50,079 nt of DNA from Bacteroidales bacterium. Lineage in GTDB: Bacteria > Bacteroidota > Bacteroidia > Bacteroidales > VadinHA17. Shown here piece after piece: positions 34,191-43,299 of this stretch (position 1 is the stretch's first letter; every line of letters starts with the position of its first letter). Below the pieces are notes generated by a model. It was not told where the DNA came from, did not search any database, and saw only the letters and a program-made list of their open reading frames with translations. The translations under genes were made by a program, and so were the position numbers. The stretch is taken from the NCBI GenBank assembly GCA_003157015.1, contig PMIJ01000207.1, forward strand, positions 1-50,079, in the 5' to 3' direction.

Positions 34191-35108
34191 TTAATAACCC
34201 CATTTCTTCATAATACCGAGGTCGGCTTTGGCGCAATACATTGGGGTTTTATCTCCATATGATTCCTGTTCAATAATATAGCACCTTGTACCGCCCTTGG
34301 TTGTGGCAAGCTCCAATACTTTCTGAGTATTCACAATACCTTCGCCAAGAATTGTGCTTTCATATTTTTCAGCGCTTCCAGCCCTGGCAGGAATTTCATC
34401 TTTCACATGCACAATCTCAAACCTTCCGGGATATTGATTCATAATATCAAGGGCTACTGCACCTCCATTGTAGAGATTGCCCATATCTAATTGCAGGGCA
34501 ACAAGATTAGGATCGATACTTTTCATTATAATATCAAAAATCTTTTCACCATTCAGGCTTTCATTGAATTCAAACCAATGGTTATGATACCCGAATTTCA
34601 TTCCTGATTTTTTGCATAACTCACCGCATTTGTCAAAAATGTCCATGTATCTCTTGAAATCGTCGTAGGTTTTTCTCATAGTCTCATCCATCCAGGGACT
34701 AATTACCCATTTTTGTCCGAGAACCGCTGCATCCTCAACAGTTTTTTTCCAGCTGTCACTGAAGTCTTTTTTGGCTTCATCCCAATGTTCTTTCCCCATA
34801 ACCGTATGACCGCTTATCATTTTCAAGCCAAGCCCGTCAAGCACCTTTCTGAATTCGGGTGCTAAAAAACCATAGAACTTCTGATCAACATAATTTGCAT
34901 GTTCCACATAGACATAACCCATTTTGGCGAGCTGAGTGAGTGAACCCTTAGGATCTTTCATCATATCATCGCGTATCGAATATAATTGAATCCCAACCAT
35001 TCCTTTTTGCTTCAGACTGTCGGAAGCAAAGATCGACCTGGGAAGAATTGCTGCACCAAGAGCTACCATAGCCCCGGATTTCAAAAATGTTCTTCTTGAA
35101 GTTTTCAT
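34191..35108 (-). CDS. Tat-exported sugar isomerase/epimerase-like TIM-barrel protein
   Basis: A 305-residue AP-endonuclease-2-type barrel with twin-arginine leader TSRRTFLKSGAMVALG. Metal and sugar ligands expected for the fold are visible in FGYHNHWFEF, LQLDMGNLYN, IVHVKDE and YIIEQESYG. It is the downstream member of a tandem pair whose first 24 residues are identical. Exported, so it acts in the periplasm, probably on an oxidised or keto sugar made by Gfo/Idh/MocA-type enzymes. The exact reaction (isomerisation, epimerisation or elimination) cannot be told. Confidence 0.86.
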   Translation of the reverse strand: MKTSRRTFLKSGAMVALGAAILPRSIFASDSLKQKGMVGIQLYSIRDDMMKDPKGSLTQLAKMGYVYVEHANYVDQKFYGFLAPEFRKVLDGLGLKMISGHTVMGKEHWDEAKKDFSDSWKKTVEDAAVLGQKWVISPWMDETMRKTYDDFKRYMDIFDKCGELCKKSGMKFGYHNHWFEFNESLNGEKIFDIIMKSIDPNLVALQLDMGNLYNGGAVALDIMNQYPGRFEIVHVKDEIPARAGSAEKYESTILGEGIVNTQKVLELATTKGGTRCYIIEQESYGDKTPMYCAKADLGIMKKWGY

Positions 35109-35266
35109 ATTCTGAAAGTTTTAAATAATTCTAAAAAATGAATATATATGATCTATTACTGTAAAAAAAACGAGGGTACTCAAAGATTGAAGCTCTTCGC
35201 AGCATGCAACGGAGAACCGAGTTTACGAGCTCGGTGAAGCCAATGCGCTCAAGGGGATTCAACAGA

Positions 35267-36172
35267 TCAATATCCCCATTTTTTCATCGCAGCAAGGTCA
35301 TCTTTAACACAATCCATCGGGCTTTCGTTCTGATAGGATTCCTGTTCAATGATCATCAGCCATGACCCGTTTTTTACAGCAAGTGCCAGAACATCTTTAA
35401 CGTTGAGAACACCTTTTCCGAGAATTGTACTGTCGTGGCTGTTATGTTGATTCTTCTCTTTCAGTACATCTTTAACATGCAGGGAGGGAAATCTTCCGGG
35501 GTATTTCTTTATAATATCAATCGGATTGGTGCCTGCCGCATTGTATAAATTGGCAATATCAAATTGCTGAATTGTTAATTTCGGATCCGCATACTTCATG
35601 ATGATATCATATAATTTCATATTATGAAGCATGGTATCTCCTTCGAAATCATCGTGATATCCGAATTTCATTCCATGTTTCTGGCAAAGTTCCCCGCATT
35701 TGTTCCATAGATCAATCACTTTTAAAAGTGTATCATAATCTTTCTGGGCATTTTCGTCCAGTGCGGGAGTGATAACAAATTTCTGCCCCATATAAGCGGC
35801 ATCTTCCACTGTCTGTTTCCATCCATCAGTAAAATCCTTTTTTGAAGCATCCCATACCTGCATTCCGAATTCGACATGACCGCTGTACATCTTCAGACCC
35901 AGGTCTCCGAGTATTTTTTTAAATTCTGAAGGTGTAAAGCCGTAAAATTTTCCACCAGCGTAATCTGCATGTTCAACCACCTTATAACCCATATCTGCTA
36001 ATTTCTTCAGGGATCCCCTTGGATCTTTCATCATATCATCACGCACAGAATAGAGTTGTAATCCAACTATCACCTCCTGGGAACCGGAAGCAAATGCTGA
36101 CCGGGGAAGAATAGCTGCACCAAGAGCGACCATTGCTCCGGATTTTAAGAATGTTCTTCTTGAAGTTTTCAT
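35267..36172 (-). CDS. Tat-exported sugar isomerase/epimerase-like TIM-barrel protein
   Basis: A 301-residue paralogue of the downstream gene, with an identical twin-arginine leader (TSRRTFLKSGAMVALG). The barrel motifs are FGYHDDFEGD, QFDIANLYNAA, LHVKDVL and MIIEQESYQ. Where the neighbour has HNHWF this one has HDDFE, so the second His is lost and an acidic residue added near the presumed metal site. That implies a different substrate or reaction. A strong promoter lies upstream, and 158 bases separate the pair, including a palindromic stretch near 35216-35236. Confidence 0.86.
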   Translation of the reverse strand: MKTSRRTFLKSGAMVALGAAILPRSAFASGSQEVIVGLQLYSVRDDMMKDPRGSLKKLADMGYKVVEHADYAGGKFYGFTPSEFKKILGDLGLKMYSGHVEFGMQVWDASKKDFTDGWKQTVEDAAYMGQKFVITPALDENAQKDYDTLLKVIDLWNKCGELCQKHGMKFGYHDDFEGDTMLHNMKLYDIIMKYADPKLTIQQFDIANLYNAAGTNPIDIIKKYPGRFPSLHVKDVLKEKNQHNSHDSTILGKGVLNVKDVLALAVKNGSWLMIIEQESYQNESPMDCVKDDLAAMKKWGY

Positions 36173-36216
36173 CTTTATATGATATTAGTTAAAAATTTAT
36201 TAAGATTAATTACGGA

Positions 36217-36247
36217 TAAAGTTAAATATTCATATAGACATAACAAA
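36217..36247 (-). promoter_or_regulatory. Bacteroidota-type promoter of the isomerase pair
   Basis: On the minus strand TTTG (36247-36244), an exact 19-base spacer, and TAACTTTA (36224-36217), seven of eight bases of TAnnTTTG. Leader about 40 bases. Confidence 0.5.
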
Positions 36248-36277
36248 TAAATGCTGCCAAAGTCAATGCCAGATTAA

Positions 36278-39160
36278 TTAATAAGAAATATTCTTCACTC
36301 CTCCTCTTTTGTCTTCAGAAATTTTTGTTTTAAACAAAGCGACGAGTTCCTCTGGATTAAGCGCCTGCGAAGGATTAAATTTATCGGACGACATATATTT
36401 AAGAATTGAACTATATAACTGCCTGGCTTCTGGCTCATTCTGAATTTTTTTCAGGTCCGACATGCAAACCAGCAATTTCCCTTTTCCTACGGAGAATTCA
36501 AAGATAAGTCCCAGTTTATGGTTTCTTTCGATATTATCAACCACCTGAACAAGAGGTCGGTAATCTTTTGGAGAATAATCGAGGATGAAGGGACGACTGT
36601 TTTTAATAATGGGCCACCATTGCCAGTTTGTATAAAATTCAGTGGGAAAATCATTGAACAAAGGGAGTTTTGGATTTGTGAGTATTGACATTGTCCCGGG
36701 CGATACAGGTTTATTATTAGATTCTGATATACTTTTAAACATCTTGAAATTCCAATAATCAGGCGTAAAAAGTCCCCCGACGGTAAGATCTTTTATATCA
36801 TTAAAATCAGGAAATAATAATACCGTTCCACCGTCTGAAAGTTTCGAAAGGGTTGACTTATCAAGCGTCTTTGATATAAGTATGTTATCAGGCACTCTTG
36901 TAATTGGATCAGAGGGGTAAACCCAGAGAGGATAAGAGTTTTCATAATAAGTTCCTTGAAGAAAAACAGAAAGAGTAAGTTTTTCAGGTTTAGAAAACTT
37001 AAGAAGATCAATGCTGAAAGAGCCTGTATTTGTAAGTCCTCCCTGTGAAATATTAACTACATCTTCACCCTGAAAAATCATTTCACCCTTTCTGTTCTTA
37101 AGTGCCCATTTAACATGTTGCCCTTTCAAGGCATTTTCAGAATAATTTGCCACCTGGATCTTTCCTCTTAATTGCTCATTGTTCGCCCAGCAATATTTTT
37201 CCATTATAACCAAAGGAACAACCCTGTTGCAGAAATGACTGAATTCTTCAGAAGTTATAAGCCCTTTGCTGTCCATAAACGCATCAAGAAGGCCAACCAA
37301 AGCAGTTCCCTGTCCCGGGAAATCCTGCAGGTCGAGCAGGTGGAAACCACCAAAACCGGGAGTCCTCATAGCCATCTCAATATCGGCCTTATAACAGATA
37401 GCACTCAATGCTCCTGATGCCATGAAAAAGTCAGTGGACTGATCACTCAGGTTATTTTCCTTGAGCCTATCCCTGAACACTTCAAGGTTCCATGGTTTCA
37501 TAACACCTGTATATTTCTTAATCTCATCATAATTAGGATAGATCTGGTATTGACCTACCTCCGTGCCTACCGCCGGAACTGTGCACTTTGAAATGGCTCC
37601 TGAATAATTTCGCATGGTTGATGGATAGCAGCCATTAATAATGCCACCATCGTTTGCATCAGCAAACGAGAATGAACCGCGTATCTGGGTTTTGTAAGTA
37701 GTATCAGTATCAGCTCCAACCCTGCAGGCAGCATAATAATCCTCACCTTCAGCCTGGCCCCTGAAACCCAGATAATTATTTGATCCATAGGCCATCAAAT
37801 GGCGACTATCGACCGATTTGAAATGAGTCAGAAATTCTTTCATCACATTAAAATCACCTGAAAGCTCATTCCCAAGTGCAAACATTACAAATGATGCGTG
37901 ATTTCCATAAGTGTCAAGTATGTGGTCTCCTTCTTTGAGAAGAAATGCATTCAGTCCGGAATTCCCGTTTTTGCTGAATCCACCCCAGAAAGGCAATTCC
38001 GGCTGCAGATATATTCCTTCAATATCTGCTGCCTCAAAAGCGGCAAGGGGCGGTGTCCATGAATGGAAACGATAAAAATTTATATTGTACGACTTTACTA
38101 TCCTGAAAACTTTTTGCCAGCTTTCAACGTCCATAGGAGGATGACCGGTTAACGGAAAAACACAGGCATCATGCTTTCCCCTGAGAAAGGTTTTAATTCC
38201 GTTTATTGTAAACTGCGTCCCCTGGGTTGAAAATTTATGCATTCCAAAATTCAGGGTTGTATTATCAAGTAGCTTTTTACCCTTAAATGTAACATCCAGA
38301 CGGTATAAGGCAGGATTGAATTCACTCCAAAACAGAGTCTTATTACCCATGCTATAGGTAAGTTCAATTGCATTTTCTCCTTTCCTGAGTGTAACAGGAA
38401 ACGATTTTAGCGGGACACTATGTTTTTCTAAGGTATTCCATGCATCAGCTTTCAGTATCAATATCGTTTTTTCAGTCTTCCCTTCAGGATTAGATATTTT
38501 TACTCTCACAGTTATCTTTTTCAGAATGATATCGGGATAAACCTGAACAGACTCAATATGCACAGGATTAAAAGCCTCAAGACAGAATTTGCCTATAATT
38601 CCGTTCCAGTTGCTCTGTGTATGTTCAGTCCAGGCATGTGAACCTCTCACACCTGCAGGCACAGAACTATCATCATTGTTCACCAGAATAGTAAGTAAAT
38701 GCTCTCCGGGAGAGAGCTGGTTTGTAAGATTGTAGTATTGTGGTGTCAGGATATCGGTGCTGCTCCCAATGAGATTATTGTCAACCCACACCTGTGTTGG
38801 TTTGGTCCGCTCCATCGTTAGCCTTATATAATGACCTTTCCAGGATTCGGGGATAATTATAGTTTTCTGATACCAGGCCATCCCGGCGTAGATCAGTTCA
38901 CGCGAAAGCCTCATAGTTTCCATCCTGTTGGTATTCGGAATCCCCTTTTTGTTTTCATCAAGTGTTCCCGGCAAATTCACAGAATCAGAAAGAGGCCGGC
39001 TATACCACTTTTCGCGGATGCCAGCTTTGGCCGTATCTAATGCAAACTTCCATGAACCATTAAGAGATATTGTATCATGAACGGGAACAAATGATCCTTT
39101 GTTACACGATGTTATAGCAAATAATAGCGTTATTAAGAGATACTTAAATCTACGATACAT
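36278..39160 (-). CDS. glycoside hydrolase family 2-like lipoprotein
   Basis: A 960-residue exported enzyme. The leader ends with a lipobox (AITSC). N-terminal jelly-roll (about 30-210, GSWKFALD, WYQKTIIIPESWKG, VWVDNNLIGSS), then an immunoglobulin-like domain and a TIM barrel (about 325-650). The acid/base Glu lies in MFALGNELSGD (about 432) and the nucleophile Glu in AVGTEVGQY (about 534). About 300 extra C-terminal residues form further beta domains. The family includes beta-galactosidases, mannosidases and glucuronidases; the specificity cannot be read. Upstream is the creatininase-family gene (65-base gap), downstream the isomerase pair. Confidence 0.87.
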   Translation of the reverse strand: MYRRFKYLLITLLFAITSCNKGSFVPVHDTISLNGSWKFALDTAKAGIREKWYSRPLSDSVNLPGTLDENKKGIPNTNRMETMRLSRELIYAGMAWYQKTIIIPESWKGHYIRLTMERTKPTQVWVDNNLIGSSTDILTPQYYNLTNQLSPGEHLLTILVNNDDSSVPAGVRGSHAWTEHTQSNWNGIIGKFCLEAFNPVHIESVQVYPDIILKKITVRVKISNPEGKTEKTILILKADAWNTLEKHSVPLKSFPVTLRKGENAIELTYSMGNKTLFWSEFNPALYRLDVTFKGKKLLDNTTLNFGMHKFSTQGTQFTINGIKTFLRGKHDACVFPLTGHPPMDVESWQKVFRIVKSYNINFYRFHSWTPPLAAFEAADIEGIYLQPELPFWGGFSKNGNSGLNAFLLKEGDHILDTYGNHASFVMFALGNELSGDFNVMKEFLTHFKSVDSRHLMAYGSNNYLGFRGQAEGEDYYAACRVGADTDTTYKTQIRGSFSFADANDGGIINGCYPSTMRNYSGAISKCTVPAVGTEVGQYQIYPNYDEIKKYTGVMKPWNLEVFRDRLKENNLSDQSTDFFMASGALSAICYKADIEMAMRTPGFGGFHLLDLQDFPGQGTALVGLLDAFMDSKGLITSEEFSHFCNRVVPLVIMEKYCWANNEQLRGKIQVANYSENALKGQHVKWALKNRKGEMIFQGEDVVNISQGGLTNTGSFSIDLLKFSKPEKLTLSVFLQGTYYENSYPLWVYPSDPITRVPDNILISKTLDKSTLSKLSDGGTVLLFPDFNDIKDLTVGGLFTPDYWNFKMFKSISESNNKPVSPGTMSILTNPKLPLFNDFPTEFYTNWQWWPIIKNSRPFILDYSPKDYRPLVQVVDNIERNHKLGLIFEFSVGKGKLLVCMSDLKKIQNEPEARQLYSSILKYMSSDKFNPSQALNPEELVALFKTKISEDKRGGVKNISY

Positions 39161-39225
39161 GGAGATAAATTTTATTAATTATTATGAAGTGTTTTATAGC
39201 AAATTACTCCAGACCAGATATTCTT

Positions 39226-39987
39226 TTATTCATACATATTATTAATATCTGCGCTGCATAATTCAATCATAAGATTTCCGATCTTACTTATGACTTCATT
39301 TAAACATGTTTCGCCCTTTTCCCGTGTTGCCTTCGAGGGATTGCCGATTCCGGTATCGGTTGTAACCTTTGACCACTTCCTTTCTGCCCATGCCCAGTTT
39401 TCATTTAAAGCTTTAATTCTGAATTTTTTACCAACCCCATACCCTGCCTCGCTCAAAGGCAGAACCAGTTCAGGAGCAAGAAATTGCATGACACTAGTTT
39501 CCATTTCATCGGCATGACCACCCCCATTTTCGAAAAAATCTGAATTTGTAAACGATTTATACCAGTTGCAACTGCATATAAACATCTTTGGATATCTGGG
39601 TCCAAGTTCCCTGATAATCTGTTTAAAATCATTCCCTCCATGTCCGTTAAGGATCAAAAATTTATGAATCTTGTGCCTGTTAAGAACATCTGCCACATCA
39701 TTCAGTACAGCTAGCTGTGTGCTGGGGTTAAGATTTATATTTATTTTAATATCGAGCTGACCGGTATTCACACCAAAAGGGATCGTTGGCAAAACAATTA
39801 CTGCAGAGCCCTTCTCCCAGGCTCTGCGGGCAGATTCCGACGCAATCTTCTCAACCATGACATTATCTGTGGAAAATGGTAAATGGTTGTTATGCGCTTC
39901 AGTTGCGCCCCATGGTAATACTGCCAGGTCAAACTTTTTGTCTTTTATTGACTTCCAGTTTGTTTCAGATAATAAATATGGTTTCAT
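39226..39987 (-). CDS. creatininase-family amidohydrolase
   Basis: A 253-residue cytoplasmic metalloenzyme of the creatininase superfamily. Metal-binding motifs are complete: VLPWGATEAHNNHLPFSTD with the Glu, His and Asp, a second site in LNGHGGNDFKQ, and a later GGGHADEMETS segment. Members open lactams or amides (creatininase, FAPy deformylase, MftE-like and coenzyme-biosynthesis enzymes). Placed upstream of GH2, so it may process a sugar-derived lactam or be unrelated. The short gap suggests one transcript. Confidence 0.85.
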   Translation of the reverse strand: MKPYLLSETNWKSIKDKKFDLAVLPWGATEAHNNHLPFSTDNVMVEKIASESARRAWEKGSAVIVLPTIPFGVNTGQLDIKININLNPSTQLAVLNDVADVLNRHKIHKFLILNGHGGNDFKQIIRELGPRYPKMFICSCNWYKSFTNSDFFENGGGHADEMETSVMQFLAPELVLPLSEAGYGVGKKFRIKALNENWAWAERKWSKVTTDTGIGNPSKATREKGETCLNEVISKIGNLMIELCSADINNMYE

Positions 39988-40245
39988 CAGTTAAAAAATT
40001 TGTCGGATATAAGATTTCCCCCGTTGTACGAAAATAGTAAATTCTCTTGTACTATTGAAATGATTAGTCCCAAAATGAGGGCTAATGTTACAATTAAGCC
40101 ATTGATCAATCCTGTTAATGGTCGGGAATCAGATATTTGCAGCTATCTTATTTTTTAAAATGTCTGATAATTATATTATTTGAACAATTATCTTTAGAAA
40201 TATTTTTTGATTTCTTTTGTTTTATTACTTCATAAAGATCACAAA

Positions 40246-42111
40246 ATGCAGAATAGTACCGATAAGCCAGATTGTATGAATACACCTTATGAAACTGCCA
40301 AAAATTGTCGTCATTATGCTATGTGCAAAATAGATTTTCTTGGAAGTGGTGTATGCGATTCAGGCCCTGAAAAGCAGTTCGTAAGCTATTGGCCTCAGGG
40401 AAGGATGATACTTTATGAAGCACTCTCAGAAAATAAAATTTCAATAACTGAAAAATGTGTCGAGATTGCAGATAGTTGTAACTTATGCGGTAAATGTGAT
40501 TACCAGTGTTATTTCCTGAACGAAATGCGTCCAACTAAGGTAATGGAAGCACTAAAAACCCGGGTAGAGACCTTTATTAAAAACGGAGGTAAAATAAAAA
40601 TTGCTCAGAAAGACAATATACTTGTAGAGCTACAAAAGATTGTTGGCGTTGTATGGGCAACTAACGATGAAGCAATTACAGTAACTTACTCTCACGACCT
40701 CAGCGCGATTTCTGACCCCATGGTTCCTGATTATATTGTAATGCCAAATACAAAAGAAGAGTTAGTTTCACTTGTTAAACTTTTTAAGAAGAACAATATT
40801 CAGTATACTATCCGCGGGAATGGGCAGAATCTTTTGGGTTTCGCTGTTAATAAAGGGGTTATCATTGACCTTAACAGGATGAAAACAATCGAATTTGATG
40901 AGAAGAACTGGCTCGTAAAAGTGGGACCGGGTGTCACAGCTTTTGATGTTCAGAAACAGGCTCAGAAAAGAGGTTATAGGATCAATGCAGCGGAACCTGC
41001 TGCTCTGTTGTGTGCCAATATTATGTGTTCAGGAATAATGTCTACTTTTTCAACTACTTACGGAATAAATGCCGACAACTTTATTAATGCTGAATTCGTT
41101 GATCATTCAGGTTCTCTTTTTAATCTGAATGATTGCTCTTCTCCTAATCTCTTTGCCTATAAAAATCTACAGCACAAAGATTCTCCGGGTATTTGCATAT
41201 CAGCAAGCATCAGACTTCATCCCGTTACTGATGACGAAAGAGGAATACTTGTTCCGTTTGAAACGCTAAATAATGCCCTTGATTTTATAAAGGACTGTTC
41301 AGTCCGCCATATCGGACTGGCCCTGGGGATTGTCGGAGCTGAATATATCTCCACATTTCTTTCTCCTACAAAAAAAATGGCATCAGAAATAAAAAATATT
41401 TTCATCAATAAATTAAGAATACCCTGGCTTGTTGTTGTCATCGGAGATAAATATGCAATTCGCACCATCGGTGAAATGGGACTTCCCTTCTTTGACCAGA
41501 ATATGTTTAAATCGCTCTATCTTGGATTGCCAGCTCTTAAAACCGCACAATGGCTCGACCTGGTAAAAGAGCTCTCTGACGATGAACCATATTCATATTT
41601 AAAAGTCAAAAGCTTCGCGGAACTTTTCGAAACAGCTCTATCTCCTTCTGCCAGGCAGTATTCACAGGAAGTTGATCAGGAACTTCGTCCTTTTTATGAA
41701 AAACTTTTCGCGCAGCAGGAAATGACTGATCTTGTCTGGTTAAATATGTACCGTATAATGAGTACACGTCTGGGCCGCAAGAAACCTTTTTTACCGGCGC
41801 TCATGTATTTACCGATAGATAACCTGTTGATCTGTGAACTATCGGATAAATTCAAACTTATCGCTGAAAAGCATCAGATTGACCATGATTTTGGCTTTAT
41901 CACTCCTATAGATAATGGGAAAAGATGCATTTTTGAATATGATTTCTTCTATGACTATAATGATCCCGATGAGATAAAAAGAATAAGGCAGGTAGCAATG
42001 GAAACAAATCTGTTAATTGATGATTATTCAGTTAAAACAGGTACTGTAAGAGGACATCCTTATGTTTTGTACCAGGGATTTTGCAGGAAAGAGAATTTGC
42101 TTTATTCATAA
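40246..42111 (+). CDS. Fe-S / FAD-linked oxidoreductase (GlcD-type), operon gene 1
   Basis: A 621-residue cytoplasmic protein; the ATG at 40246 is used because the upstream candidate is a TTG. It has two cysteine clusters: Cys 10, 21, 27 and 37, then a canonical CNLCGKCDYQC (Cys 78, 81, 84, 88) for a [4Fe-4S] centre. A PCMH-type FAD domain follows (about 150-330: DYIVMPNTKEEL, YTIRGNGQNLLGF, LVKVGPGVTAFDV), then a C-terminal VAO-type domain. Placing the Fe-S part before FAD is unusual for GlcD-like enzymes. It starts a tight four-gene operon. Electron-transferring oxidase or reductase; substrate unknown. Confidence 0.8.
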   Translation: MQNSTDKPDCMNTPYETAKNCRHYAMCKIDFLGSGVCDSGPEKQFVSYWPQGRMILYEALSENKISITEKCVEIADSCNLCGKCDYQCYFLNEMRPTKVMEALKTRVETFIKNGGKIKIAQKDNILVELQKIVGVVWATNDEAITVTYSHDLSAISDPMVPDYIVMPNTKEELVSLVKLFKKNNIQYTIRGNGQNLLGFAVNKGVIIDLNRMKTIEFDEKNWLVKVGPGVTAFDVQKQAQKRGYRINAAEPAALLCANIMCSGIMSTFSTTYGINADNFINAEFVDHSGSLFNLNDCSSPNLFAYKNLQHKDSPGICISASIRLHPVTDDERGILVPFETLNNALDFIKDCSVRHIGLALGIVGAEYISTFLSPTKKMASEIKNIFINKLRIPWLVVVIGDKYAIRTIGEMGLPFFDQNMFKSLYLGLPALKTAQWLDLVKELSDDEPYSYLKVKSFAELFETALSPSARQYSQEVDQELRPFYEKLFAQQEMTDLVWLNMYRIMSTRLGRKKPFLPALMYLPIDNLLICELSDKFKLIAEKHQIDHDFGFITPIDNGKRCIFEYDFFYDYNDPDEIKRIRQVAMETNLLIDDYSVKTGTVRGHPYVLYQGFCRKENLLYS

Positions 42112-42127
42112 ATCATTTCTTCCGGAT

Positions 42128-43297
42128 ATGCCTGATAATGACAAACCCTTAATAGCCCTTACCGGAGCAACCGGCTTTTTGGGCAGCCACCTCATGGCTT
42201 CTATGCTTTCAGAAGGCTATAATCTTGTAATATTTGGACGTTCCAGTAAGGAAAAAACTTTAAAGCAACGAATAGCCAGCCTTTTGGAGTGGTTCGGAAT
42301 TGATGATCGCTTTGATCAGGTGACATGTATTGATGCGGATTTTTCCCTGGAGAAACTTGGTATAGAAAGTGGAGAATATTTGAGATTATGTTCAGTTGTC
42401 GATTCTGTAATTCATTGTGCATCAGATACCAGCTTTTCGGAAAATAAACGTGAAAAGGTAATGGCCGCAAATATTGATAACCTGAACGGGATTCTTGAAT
42501 TCTCAAGGAATGCGCATGTGAGTTTCTTCCATTATATAAGTACCTCCTATGTTGCAGGTACCGGCATAACATATTGCAAGGAAATTCTTTCCTTCTCAAC
42601 AACATTTACAAATGTATATGAGGAGAGTAAAGCCGCAGCAGAAAATATCATTTACAGGTTTTGTAATAACAACTCTATTTCTCTTTCAATTATAAGACCA
42701 TCAATTGTATATGGTGATTCGCAAAGCGGCCGTTCCCTTAAGTTCAATGCATTATACTTCCCGATACGAGCTGCTCAATCAATCAGGGATATTTACCTTA
42801 ATGATCTTAACAACAACGGAGGATTAAAGGCAGCGAAAAATGGAATTTATTTTGATAAAGAAAGTTATCTGTTTCTTCCGCTCAAAATATATTTACCAGT
42901 GGAAGGAGATCTGAATATTATCCCGGTGGATTATTTTGTAAATGCGACAATTAAAATTGTTGAAAATTGCTCACGGGGTGGCATCTATCATCTTACAAGC
43001 AACTTTCCAACTACAATGAAAATTGTTGCAAAGTATTACGAACAACTAATGAAAGTCAGAGGAGTGGAAATTATTTATGGAGCGCAACCCACTAATTTAT
43101 TACGCAATCCTGCTGAAGAATTGTTTGATCGTTTTATTGAACCCTACCGGCCTTATTTATCTGATAAAAGAGTTTTTGACAGAACAAATGCCTGCCTGGC
43201 CACAGATAATCTGAATCCTCCGGAGTTTACATATGAAATATTCAAGAAATGCATTGAATATGCAATCAGTGTAAACTGGGGACAATCGATATTGTAA
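42128..43297 (+). CDS. thioester-reductase-like SDR, operon gene 2
   Basis: A 389-residue extended short-chain dehydrogenase. The ATG at 42128 is chosen, since an upstream ATG at 42062 would overlap the previous gene and add no conserved sequence. The Rossmann motif ALTGATGFLGSHLM binds NADPH and YEESKAAAENI provides the catalytic Tyr/Lys. LSIIRPSIVYGDS is the usual substrate-side motif. Overall form resembles fatty-acyl-CoA reductases and the reductase domains that release aldehydes from carrier-bound acyl chains. The gap to the first gene is 16 bases and to the next only 2, so it is co-translated with its neighbours. Confidence 0.83.
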   Translation: MPDNDKPLIALTGATGFLGSHLMASMLSEGYNLVIFGRSSKEKTLKQRIASLLEWFGIDDRFDQVTCIDADFSLEKLGIESGEYLRLCSVVDSVIHCASDTSFSENKREKVMAANIDNLNGILEFSRNAHVSFFHYISTSYVAGTGITYCKEILSFSTTFTNVYEESKAAAENIIYRFCNNNSISLSIIRPSIVYGDSQSGRSLKFNALYFPIRAAQSIRDIYLNDLNNNGGLKAAKNGIYFDKESYLFLPLKIYLPVEGDLNIIPVDYFVNATIKIVENCSRGGIYHLTSNFPTTMKIVAKYYEQLMKVRGVEIIYGAQPTNLLRNPAEELFDRFIEPYRPYLSDKRVFDRTNACLATDNLNPPEFTYEIFKKCIEYAISVNWGQSIL

Positions 43298-43299
43298 CT

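Noticed and set aside
40246..42111. Alkyl-DHAP synthase (ether lipid enzyme)
   Set aside because: The FAD domain and neighbouring acyl reductase are suggestive, but the characteristic His cluster was not seen and the N-terminal Fe-S part does not fit.
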